Shown: in pieces, positions 1 through 7,333 of the stretch
Position numbering within the stretch: the first letter of the stretch is position 1
Layout of the letters: every line of letters starts with the position of its first letter
From: Acidobacteriota bacterium
GTDB taxonomy: Bacteria > Acidobacteriota > Holophagae > Acanthopleuribacterales > Acanthopleuribacteraceae
Reading direction: 5' to 3'
Length of the DNA: 64,000 nucleotides
Assembly: GCA_002747255.1 (NCBI GenBank)
Contig: PDUC01000026.1
Coordinates: 1 to 64,000, forward strand
Program-made: the position numbers and the translations under genes
Notes under the pieces: generated by a model
Seen by the model: only the letters and a program-made list of their open reading frames with translations
Told to the model about the DNA's origin: nothing
Databases searched by the model: none

Positions 1-177
1 GAGCCTATCTTGAAGCGCATGCAGATAGAGACAGAAAACTGGCTTGAAACCGTGGCCCAATTTGACAACTGGTTTTATCGAATTGCCGGGAGAGCCAAAA
101 AATTCATTGAAACCGCCCGGAACACCGGGCACAAATGGCTGGCCGGGAAAACGGCATCGACAAAGGCCTTCACCTGA
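1..177 (+). CDS. C-terminal end of an unidentified protein, cut by the window edge
   Basis: Frame 1 is open from the first base to a TGA at 175-177, giving 58 residues without a start. The peptide is basic and aromatic (NWFYRIAGRAKKF near its middle, KWLAGK near its end) and reads like real protein. It has the flavour of the C-terminus of a transposase or other DNA-binding protein, but I do not recognise the family and no terminal inverted repeat is visible downstream. The coding call is moderately supported; the function is unknown. Confidence 0.45.
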   Translation, partial: EPILKRMQIETENWLETVAQFDNWFYRIAGRAKKFIETARNTGHKWLAGKTASTKAFT

Positions 178-539
178 AACAAAAACGAACGATTTGAAAG
201 GCCAATTCAAAAGAAAAGAAAGAGGTATTGGCAGAAGTGCGTTCAAAAACAGATAGTTTACCTGTCAACATTCAATAGAACGCGGTTTTTAAGGCAGAAA
301 GCACCCTGAGTTCAGTGCTGTAAAATTTTTTCGTATAATCATTTATTTAACCTATGGTAATAGCCAGAAATATGGGTGTCCAATATAAAAGAGTGGTTAT
401 ATAAAAGATCCAATATAAAAGAGTGGTTGTTGACTACCCGACAACCTTCCGCCATGCTTTTCTCGGCTTTGAGTGCGTCCATTTGTCCTTTTTTTCTTGT
501 TAAATTGAATATATACTCACTATTTACAGGAGGGATGGC
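178..539. other. Non-coding stretch upstream of trmO
   Basis: No convincing gene. The reading frames here have no ribosome binding site and unnatural composition. It holds the 20-bp direct repeat at 379-428, a possible -10 box (TATACT, 513-518), and a strong ribosome binding site AGGAGG at 528-533 just before trmO. Confidence 0.5.
379..428. repeat. 20-bp direct repeat, 30-bp period
   Basis: TCCAATATAAAAGAGTGGTT occurs at 379-398 and again exactly at 409-428, separated by 10 bp. The two copies lie about 110 bp upstream of trmO. They could be a tandem binding site for a regulator or a simple local duplication; nothing in the sequence decides between these. Confidence 0.75.
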
Positions 540-1013
540 ATGGCAACTTATGAAATAACATCAATTGGAACCATATATACTCCTTTTGAGCAAAAAGTTG
601 GTGTTCCTGTTCAGGCAAAAATGGGCGGTTCCATCGAGGGCTATATTGAAATGAAAGACCCCTTTGTGGAAGGGCTGAAGGATCTGGAGGGTTTCTCTCA
701 TGCCCATTTAATCTACGTCTTTAATCGACACAACGATTACAAGATGATTGTCAGGCCCTATATGGATGAAACGCCCAGAGGTGTCTACGCGACACGCTGT
801 CCTAAAAGACCCAATCAAATTGGCCTGTCACTGGTTGAGCTTGTGGAGATTAAAGGCAGCAGAGTGTCTTTTAAGGGCGTTGATATGTTAAACGGAACAC
901 CTTTAATGGATATCAAACCCTACTATCATGACTTTGATCACCGGGAGAATTCGTCTGCCGGCTGGCTCGATAAAGTTAAAAAGAGACGAGTTGTAGCGGA
1001 TGACCGCTTTTAA
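540..1013 (+). CDS. trmO: TrmO-like tRNA (t6A37) N6-methyltransferase
   Basis: The 157-aa product matches the TsaA/YaeB/TrmO family (UPF0066), single-domain beta-barrel SAM enzymes that methylate t6A37 of threonine tRNAs. Visible family motifs are the N-terminal IGTIYTPF strand, FSHAHLIYVF, the RPNQIGLSLVEL segment (about residues 91-102) and DMLNGTPLMDIKPY (about 116-129). The protein lacks the C-terminal extension of the E. coli enzyme, as in many short archaeal and bacterial members. The start is secured by AGGAGG at 528-533, six bases before the ATG. It stands alone with about 360 bp of non-coding DNA on each side, so it is probably a single-gene unit. The family is clear; the exact tRNA substrate is inferred. 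Confidence 0.85.
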   Translation: MATYEITSIGTIYTPFEQKVGVPVQAKMGGSIEGYIEMKDPFVEGLKDLEGFSHAHLIYVFNRHNDYKMIVRPYMDETPRGVYATRCPKRPNQIGLSLVELVEIKGSRVSFKGVDMLNGTPLMDIKPYYHDFDHRENSSAGWLDKVKKRRVVADDRF

Positions 1014-1375
1014 GCATTAGAAAATCAGTTGCTCGCATTTTCCGCTCTCTGTGTGCGATGGTTTTGCAGTTTTCGTCACTGGTAGAACTTATCGGGGTTG
1101 CGATGCTTTTTTTATGAATGACAACCAAAGACAGGTTTCTTCAACGCCCCGACACCTTTCGCTGAGGTTGCAACTTCCAGCTTCATGACCGTGCAGCTTT
1201 TCAATGGCAAGGCCCTTTGCGCTTTCAGAGCGATGGTTGGACGCTTGTTGCTAAACCTGTTGTATTCTTCTGAATATGGCTTTATTATTTTAAGTAGAGA
1301 TCGTTCCCCCTGATGGGTTAGATTCATAACCTGACAACGTGTATCCCGGACAGGGACTGAAACAGGAAGGCACCC
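1014..1375. other. Non-coding stretch between trmO and the amidase gene
   Basis: I see no gene or clear regulatory element. A 71-codon reverse-strand frame (1112-1327) has no ribosome binding site and no family resemblance. AGGAAGG at about 1364-1370 serves the downstream amidase start. Confidence 0.4.
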
Positions 1376-4348
1376 ATGAAAGCATTAAACAAGGTTATTC
1401 CACTTTTGGTTGTTTTGAACCTCAGCATTGTGAGCAGCTTGTTCGCACACGATCACGGCGAAATGTTGAAATTCGACGATCGCGTTCACATTCAATTGGA
1501 TTCGGGTTTGCAGCAGGCGAAAACAAGGGACGGAAAGCTCGTTTTGGAAACCGCTGTCAGTGAAAAAAGCGCTGTACCCTTTGACCGGATTTGTCTCAAC
1601 GGCACGCTTCCCGCTTCTGAAGTGGAAATCCAGATCGCCATTGGTGAGGGTAAAACACTGGGCGCGTGGCAGTCCGCCTATGTAAGGGTTTTCGAGAACG
1701 GCCGTTTCTGGGCGCGATACGATTTAGACGGGTCATTTGGCCGATATGCCAAAATCAGGATTGTCTTTTCCGATTCAAGTGAAGTGGGTTCCGTAGAGAT
1801 CTACGCTGTGGAAGGTATCAACTCAAAGCAAATGGATCCGGTGGAAAAAAACGTGAGTCCAAAGACTACCCGGCCCAAAACCCGGTATAAAGACGTTGTG
1901 CCCCAGCCCGAGATCATCAGTCGCGAAGAGTGGGGCGCTCAACCTGTTATTGGTACCTACATCCGGCACGATCCCTATCGCCTGACCCAGCATCACACGG
2001 CGGGAAGACGTGTCAGCACATTGGCGGAGGGTATTGCGGAAATACGTTTCATTCAGGATTACCATCAGAATGGTCGCGGCTGGCAGGACATTGGCTACCA
2101 CTTCCTGGTGGACGACGCGGGCCGGATTTACCAGGGCGTTCCGGTTCAATACAGGGGAACCCACACCGGCGGCAACAACACGGGCAATGTGGGCATTAGC
2201 ATGTTTGGCAATTACCACGAAGCCGGTCAGTTTCCCACTGAAGCCGCTATTGACAGTCTGGTTGCCATCTGGAGCTGGTTGGCTTTTACCTACGATATCT
2301 CTCCTGACTGGTTGTACGGCCATCGCAATTACAGTCCCACCGCCTGTCCCGGTGAGCATCTATATTCCGAGCTACCTGAAATACGCGGTCAGATGAGGAA
2401 AACGCTCGGGTTTGGCAGCCCTTACGTGGTCAACCCGCTGCCTCAACCGTTTTCCACCGGGGTTTCACCCCATTGCGGGCTCTCTCTGGCCATCAGGGAC
2501 GATGAAGAAGGCATCGATCCATCATCCCTTGTCATGAAAGTGAATTATCAGCAGGTGGAACCCACCATCACGGGAGATGAATTCGAGACGGTGATGACCT
2601 ATCAGCCGGAGGAACCTTTTCCCAGTTCACAGCATGTGGTGGTGGAAATAGAGGCCGCAGATCAAGGTGCCTCGCCCAATGTCATGCTCTACGCATACGA
2701 ATTTTATATTGAAGTTGAGGTGATGTATCTGGAAGTGGAATCAACAACGCAGATGCGCAACGCTGAATTTGAAATGGAGGGCTCGTGGAGCAGCGATTCC
2801 ATGGATGTGTCGATGACGGGCCTCTTGAGTGGACAGCGATTGAAGGCCGTTGATACCGACGGCAGCCATCGACTGCGAATCTATCCCCATATTGGCGTTG
2901 AAGGCGACTATCGCGTCTTGATGGCTATGGGTGAAAAGATCCTTGGGGAGAGTGCGCATTACTGTCTAACCAATAACTTCGGCCTCCAGCACGAACTTTT
3001 TGTGGAATACGGCAAATCTTTTGATCAGAAATGGGGCGTTCTGAGTCCAACGCCCGTCTCGTTGAGTCCTGATGGCGGCTACATTGAACTCAGCGGAATC
3101 GAGAACCTGGAAACCCGAATGGTTCTGGACGCGCTGCGTCTCGAGCTTGTGGACGCGTTGGATCCACCGGCCATTCCGGTGCTGAAATCGGTGCGAGTCT
3201 ATCCTATGGTGAAAAGCGATGTCGATTGGAATCCCGTACCCCTTGAAGGAGCACGTCCCAACAGGATAAACATCGAGACAAAAACCGGGCCTTCAGCTTA
3301 CGGTGAAACAATCCTGTCTGTTCAGCAAGATGAATCGCCGCTTGCCTGCATGGTTTCTTCAGCAATTGAAGTGGCCTGGTACCCGAACCTGGAGGGCGAT
3401 ATCCGGGGATATCGACTGTTTGTCAGCGAAGACGGCAGGAACTGGGGGCCGCCCACGCTCGATGAGGAAGTTCTCACAGCCGACACGACGAGCTGTTTGA
3501 TCAGAAGAGGCGGAAAGGTCTCTGAGCTGTATGTTCAATTGGTTGCCGTGGATATCAACGGCATTGAAGATGAGGAGGGCGCATTTGAACCGTTTGTAAG
3601 TCAGCCCAGTGACATTTACGGAGTGGGCTTGCAAGGCCGAAGCAGGGTTCTGATTGTCGATAACTTTGACCGCATGGGCAGTTGGAAGCTGCCCTACCAT
3701 CCCTTTGTGCGATCACATGGAGAGGCGCTGGCCGCGTGCGGTATCGCGTTCGATTCCTGTTCTGAAACAGCAGTTCAAACGGGTGATATCCATCTTGGCA
3801 ACTACGATGCCGTATTCTACTTCTGTGGCGACGACAGCCGGGCTGATGAATCCCTGGCCGCAGCCGATCAGCAGCGGCTGATTGCGTTTCTGCGGGGGGG
3901 CGGGAAATTGTTCATTTCGGGCTCTGAAATTGGCTACGATTTCCATGCCACCACGTCAACAGAACTGGCTCGAATTGAATATCTGCTCAAGTCCAACTAT
4001 CTCGGCGACCTGTCGGGCTCCAACCAAATTCTGGGCGCGGCAGGAACGCTCTTTGAGGGTTTGAACTTCAACTTCGGAACCGTTTTATCCGAGGAAACCT
4101 ACATTGAAGACTATCCCGACTACATCCAGCCGGCAGGCGGATCCCAGGTGGCTTTGAAATACGGCAATGACCGAAATGCAGCTATTTGCTACACAGGGCC
4201 TTACGAGACAGGCAACCCCGACGCTCAGTTGATCTTCCTGGCTTTTACATTTGAAACCATCAACGAAGCCGATCAGCGCGCGGCCCTGATGTCAAAAGCC
4301 CTGGCGTATTTTGACCTGCTTCCTGAAGAGGAAGGTGCGCAGCCTTAA
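1376..4348 (+). CDS. Secreted PGRP-type N-acetylmuramoyl-L-alanine amidase, multidomain
   Basis: A 990-aa exported protein. Residues 1-24 form a signal peptide ending in SLFA. An amidase_2/PGRP domain spans about 181-345 with the full zinc triad: H206 (QHHTAG), H316 (GHRNYS) and C324 (TACPG, the usual eight residues after the second His), plus a conserved Tyr at Y241. It should therefore cleave the MurNAc-L-Ala bond of peptidoglycan rather than only bind it. After it come beta-rich regions, one near 450-600 resembling golvesin/xylan-lyase-type carbohydrate-binding modules (TDGSHRLRIYP), a fibronectin-like stretch near 650-740, and a C-terminal alpha/beta domain from about 752 (RVLIVDNFDR...FISGSEIGYDF) resembling class I glutamine-amidotransferase-like folds. 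AGGAAGG precedes the ATG. Probable role: extracellular wall degradation, predatory or remodelling. No neighbour informs its substrate. Confidence 0.88.
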   Translation: MKALNKVIPLLVVLNLSIVSSLFAHDHGEMLKFDDRVHIQLDSGLQQAKTRDGKLVLETAVSEKSAVPFDRICLNGTLPASEVEIQIAIGEGKTLGAWQSAYVRVFENGRFWARYDLDGSFGRYAKIRIVFSDSSEVGSVEIYAVEGINSKQMDPVEKNVSPKTTRPKTRYKDVVPQPEIISREEWGAQPVIGTYIRHDPYRLTQHHTAGRRVSTLAEGIAEIRFIQDYHQNGRGWQDIGYHFLVDDAGRIYQGVPVQYRGTHTGGNNTGNVGISMFGNYHEAGQFPTEAAIDSLVAIWSWLAFTYDISPDWLYGHRNYSPTACPGEHLYSELPEIRGQMRKTLGFGSPYVVNPLPQPFSTGVSPHCGLSLAIRDDEEGIDPSSLVMKVNYQQVEPTITGDEFETVMTYQPEEPFPSSQHVVVEIEAADQGASPNVMLYAYEFYIEVEVMYLEVESTTQMRNAEFEMEGSWSSDSMDVSMTGLLSGQRLKAVDTDGSHRLRIYPHIGVEGDYRVLMAMGEKILGESAHYCLTNNFGLQHELFVEYGKSFDQKWGVLSPTPVSLSPDGGYIELSGIENLETRMVLDALRLELVDALDPPAIPVLKSVRVYPMVKSDVDWNPVPLEGARPNRINIETKTGPSAYGETILSVQQDESPLACMVSSAIEVAWYPNLEGDIRGYRLFVSEDGRNWGPPTLDEEVLTADTTSCLIRRGGKVSELYVQLVAVDINGIEDEEGAFEPFVSQPSDIYGVGLQGRSRVLIVDNFDRMGSWKLPYHPFVRSHGEALAACGIAFDSCSETAVQTGDIHLGNYDAVFYFCGDDSRADESLAAADQQRLIAFLRGGGKLFISGSEIGYDFHATTSTELARIEYLLKSNYLGDLSGSNQILGAAGTLFEGLNFNFGTVLSEETYIEDYPDYIQPAGGSQVALKYGNDRNAAICYTGPYETGNPDAQLIFLAFTFETINEADQRAALMSKALAYFDLLPEEEGAQP

Positions 4349-4378
4349 CGCACAAATTCAATTCAGCAGTTCGTTTCA

Positions 4379-4692
4379 CTAATGATCCTCCCTGAGGTTG
4401 GCGAAGGCGTTAGCAGGCGGGAGTTTTGGCATACCTCCCAATCTTCCCTGGAGATAGCTCTTGCGGATATCCTTGTCGTATCGCACGTCTTTATAGTCGC
4501 TAAATGAAAGAAGCTCGGAGCTGCCTTTGTGATTCCTTTCAGTGACCCACATCTCGTCCCGCCGGAAAAGGCTCTGATCCATGAGGTGTGGAACGCAGTT
4601 CTTGCACCTTTTTTGCTGATAAAAAGGCCGGAAAAGGTACGCAGAATCCTGTTGTTTACAAACTGAAAAACCGTGTTAAAAAGTCTTATCAA
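4379..4692 (-). pseudogene. Decayed C-terminal fragment of a COG1106-type AAA ATPase
   Basis: The last 67 residues read on the minus strand from 4582 ([16 protein letters not shown], then [20 protein letters not shown], then GRLGGMPKL) look like the C-terminal end of OLD/AAA_15-type ATPases (COG1106), several of which act in phage defence or toxin-antitoxin systems. The preceding family segment, normally a Thr-His-Asp/Asn-Thr motif just before LMDQS, is found in a different frame (TAFHTS, 4603-4585). That implies a frameshift at about 4583-4590. Further upstream, toward 4692, the resemblance fades. There is no Walker A and no start, so this is a relic rather than a gene. The 5' limit of the relic is approximate. 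Confidence 0.6.
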
Positions 4693-4732
4693 AAACGAGA
4701 ATTTTGTTTACTTTTTATTTGCATAAACCCTA

Positions 4733-4760
4733 TTGACTCTGTAGTTACAAGAGTTATGAT
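4733..4760 (+). promoter_or_regulatory. Probable sigma-70 promoter of the downstream dehydrogenase
   Basis: TTGACT (4733-4738), a 16-bp spacer, and TATGAT (4755-4760). This leaves a leader of roughly 50 bases before the ATG at 4819. Both hexamers match the consensus at five of six positions. Confidence 0.6.
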
Positions 4761-4818
4761 GGGGTTGGCAGCAACAAGGTTTTTTGTTAATTGCCAGACT
4801 ATTTTGAGAGGTAACATT

Positions 4819-5868
4819 ATGAGAGTTGTTCAAGTAGGTTGTGGTAAAATGTCCGCCTATAGCATGCGTTATGTTATGGAGCGCGGCGGAGAACTTGTTG
4901 GAGCATACGACGTTTATGACAAGGTCATAGGCAAAGATGTTTCCGAAATAATAGGTTGCGAGCCAACAGGTGTAAAAATCGAGCACGTAGATGATCTAGA
5001 TGCGTCATTAAAGCGCGTCAAGCCCGATATCGCAGTCATTACAACCAAGAGTTTAATCGCATCGATCTACCCTGTCATTGAAGTATTAGCCAAGAACAAG
5101 GTAAATGGTATTTCCATTTGTGAAGAGTTCTTCTATGCCTGGGATTCCAATCCAACGGTCAGTAAGAAGGTCGATAAGATTGCAAAAGAAAATGGTGTTA
5201 CATTCACAGGAAGCGGCTACCAGGATGTTTCCTGGGGAAGCATGGTTACCGCACTTGCAGCCACCGCGGCTTCCATTAAAACCATTCACGGTATCAGCAG
5301 CTACAACTTAGAGGACTACGGTCTCGAGACAGCAGCTATGCACGGCGCAGGACTTTCCACGGAAGAATTTGACAAACAAATTCTGGAAGTCAATAACGTC
5401 AGTGAGGAAGAGACCAAGCGACTGATCGAAAAAGGCGAATTCCTGCCAGGATACATGTGGCCAGTCAACGGTTGGGTAGCATCTTCACTGGGGTTGACCG
5501 TTAAGAGCATCACTCAAAAAGCGGAAGCGACCACTTATACAACAGATCTGTATTCCGACACGTTGAAGAAAAACATACCTGCTGGCCAGCCAACAGGTCT
5601 CAGAACCATTGTAACCACTGAAACAGAAGAAGGTGTGAAGATCGTCACAGAGTGCATTGGCAGGGTTTTCTCACCTGATGAAAAAGACGTCAACGAGTGG
5701 ATCATCAAAGGCGAGCCAGACATGAGATTTGTTATGGAAGAGCCTGCAACCGTAGAAATGACATGCGCATGCTGCATCAACCGTCTCCCAGACGTGATCG
5801 CCGCAGAACCTGGCTATGTCACATCAGAAAAAATGCAAGACCTGAAATTCAGAAGAAAATTCAAATAG
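4819..5868 (+). CDS. 2,4-diaminopentanoate dehydrogenase-like NAD(P) oxidoreductase
   Basis: A 349-aa protein with an N-terminal Rossmann start (MRVVQVGCGKM, then ELVGAYDVYDK) of the dihydrodipicolinate-reductase-like kind. The rest resembles the 2,4-diaminopentanoate dehydrogenase (Ord) group of amino-acid-fermenting anaerobes, including the C-terminal INRLPDVIAAEPGYVT segment. That enzyme oxidatively deaminates 2,4-diaminopentanoate during ornithine degradation. None of the other ornithine-pathway genes (orr, oraE/S, ortA/B) lie nearby, so the real substrate is uncertain. The frame is open further upstream to 4588, but the ATG at 4819 follows GAGAGG and begins exactly at the Rossmann strand, so I use it. 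It has its own promoter and terminator, making it a monocistronic island beside an ATPase relic, which suggests acquisition by transfer. Confidence 0.7.
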   Translation: MRVVQVGCGKMSAYSMRYVMERGGELVGAYDVYDKVIGKDVSEIIGCEPTGVKIEHVDDLDASLKRVKPDIAVITTKSLIASIYPVIEVLAKNKVNGISICEEFFYAWDSNPTVSKKVDKIAKENGVTFTGSGYQDVSWGSMVTALAATAASIKTIHGISSYNLEDYGLETAAMHGAGLSTEEFDKQILEVNNVSEEETKRLIEKGEFLPGYMWPVNGWVASSLGLTVKSITQKAEATTYTTDLYSDTLKKNIPAGQPTGLRTIVTTETEEGVKIVTECIGRVFSPDEKDVNEWIIKGEPDMRFVMEEPATVEMTCACCINRLPDVIAAEPGYVTSEKMQDLKFRRKFK

Positions 5869-5890
5869 CGCTATTGAAAAACAGTAAGAA

Positions 5891-5928
5891 AACAGGCAGG
5901 CACATGGGTTGTACCTGCCTGTTTTTGT
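5891..5928 (+). terminator. Intrinsic terminator of the dehydrogenase gene
   Basis: AACAGGCAGG (5891-5900) pairs perfectly with CCTGCCTGTT (5914-5923) around a 13-nt loop. A short T-run follows directly. It lies 22 bp past the stop codon. Confidence 0.85.
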
Positions 5929-5940
5929 CTTTGCAGGCTT

Positions 5941-5963
5941 AAAAAAAACAGGCCTCTTGCCTG
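5941..5963 (-). terminator. Intrinsic terminator of the minus-strand methyltransferase gene
   Basis: Read on the minus strand, CAGGC (5963-5959) and GCCTG (5953-5949) form a 5-bp stem with a 5-nt loop, followed by eight T residues (5948-5941). It sits 15 bp past the methyltransferase stop, back to back with the plus-strand terminator. Confidence 0.7.
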
Positions 5964-5977
5964 CTGAAAAAACGAGC

Positions 5978-6862
5978 TCAGTGTCTTTCCCCTTGTTGGA
6001 TGGATGTTGGAACTTTATTTTCAAGAAACAGGGTAATGCTGGCAATGTATTTAAAAAACAGGAAGCAAAACCATTCGGCAAGCCAGCACTCTTTGAGCGT
6101 GTAGTTGAGCCTTCTTCTCAGAATCGATCTGATTTTTGAAAAGTAATAACACCGGGTGTACTTGAAAGAAGCGACTAAACCCGCACAATGTGACTTGTTG
6201 ATAAGTTCGGCTGGAGATGAATAGAAACAGTCCAGAGCTAACTTAATGGCCCAGTCTTCTGAAAACTGATCGCGGGAAGCTTTGGGTTCCGTGCTGTTAA
6301 AATCTCCGAACCCCATTCTGGTCATGAACTTGATAAAGGCTTTCCTGGTTTCAAAGCTCTTAAACCTGTGAGCGAAGGGGATTCGGCTGTGACCCTCTAA
6401 AATGTAATTTTTCAGCGGGAACAGGTGACATGAAAAACCATCGACTTTGAGATGCCTTTTTATTCTCTTGAAGAAATCAACATGATCGAAGATGTGTTCG
6501 CACACCTGATTGGAAAGGATGCAGTCAAAGTAGGCCGTTTCATAAGGCCAGGGCTCTGTTTGCCCGATCAGGGACAATCTCGATTCCCATTGGATATTCG
6601 GCATGCGCTCTGAAAGCATGGTTTTGGTTAAATCGAAAAATCCGTCTTTTTGGACGTGATGGTCACTGACATCCAGTCCGTAAACTTCGGTGCGTATTTC
6701 AGGGTGTAGTTCTTCCAGCGACCGGGATAGATAATAGATCAACTCGCCATTTCCACATCCCGCATCCAGAATTCTCAGTGTTCCCCCTGTTTTCCTTTTC
6801 AATATTTCCGTGTTGATAATGGAAAGCAAGTGCTGGTGGGTTAAGCTGAGAGGGTGCTGCAT
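5978..6862 (-). CDS. Class I SAM-dependent methyltransferase
   Basis: A 294-aa protein. Motif I, ILDAGCGNGE, is at residues 31-40, and the post-motif acidic strand EVYGLDVSDHH follows. The motif IV region reads YFDCILSNQVCEHI, with a post-motif loop LKVDGFSCHLFPLKNYI typical of methyltransf_11/23 enzymes found in surface-glycan loci. The longer frame starts at 6934, but the ATG at 6862 follows AAGGAG at a 7-base spacing, so I choose it. It is divergent from the polyprenyl-arabinose operon by about 470 bp and may modify the same glycan; that link rests only on location. The C-terminal hydrophobic segment (FLFFKYIASITLFL) may touch the membrane. Confidence 0.75.
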   Translation of the reverse strand: MQHPLSLTHQHLLSIINTEILKRKTGGTLRILDAGCGNGELIYYLSRSLEELHPEIRTEVYGLDVSDHHVQKDGFFDLTKTMLSERMPNIQWESRLSLIGQTEPWPYETAYFDCILSNQVCEHIFDHVDFFKRIKRHLKVDGFSCHLFPLKNYILEGHSRIPFAHRFKSFETRKAFIKFMTRMGFGDFNSTEPKASRDQFSEDWAIKLALDCFYSSPAELINKSHCAGLVASFKYTRCYYFSKIRSILRRRLNYTLKECWLAEWFCFLFFKYIASITLFLENKVPTSIQQGERH

Positions 6863-7333
6863 GGCTGTCTCCTTTGTTGGATACTTGAAGGAACAAGATG
6901 GACTCTGATTAAAGGGTTGCAACGATTGTGCCACAGGAGTGTGGTCTTTCTAAACAATTAGTGACAAAGGAGTTAATGACATGGTCCTGTCTTTCATTCC
7001 GTATCGTGAATGTGTTTGTTTCATGCGTTGACCGGGAAAAAGGAATTCGGGGTGACAGCGTCATGGGGACATTGAATGATGGCGGCAGGTTCAACCTTGG
7101 AAAAAACGGACATAAGGAGTATTATGTTGTTCGGGTTGCCTTTCTTGAGCTGTGTTTAGAAACGCTTCTCTCTGGTCGCTTTCACTTGGGAGGAGAGACG
7201 GATTCACGGCATCAGGGGCGGTTCATGCTATCTGCAGAGAATCGCACCATCTTGGCTCACACAATGCTCAAACGGGCTTCTGATCAAGAGAGTACACACT
7301 TTCTGGAGCATTTATCTTGGATATGGACAAAGC
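6863..7333. other. Divergent non-coding region before the glycan operon
   Basis: No real gene is evident: a 158-codon forward frame (6928-7404) lacks a ribosome binding site and runs into the next gene. One feature is notable: AAGGAG (7114-7119) followed five bases later by an ATG opening an 11-codon frame (7124-7159), which could be a leader peptide. The promoters for both flanking genes must lie here, but I cannot pick them out. Confidence 0.4.

Noticed and set aside
1112-1327. 71-codon reverse-strand frame between trmO and the amidase
   Set aside because: No ribosome binding site, no family resemblance and atypical composition.
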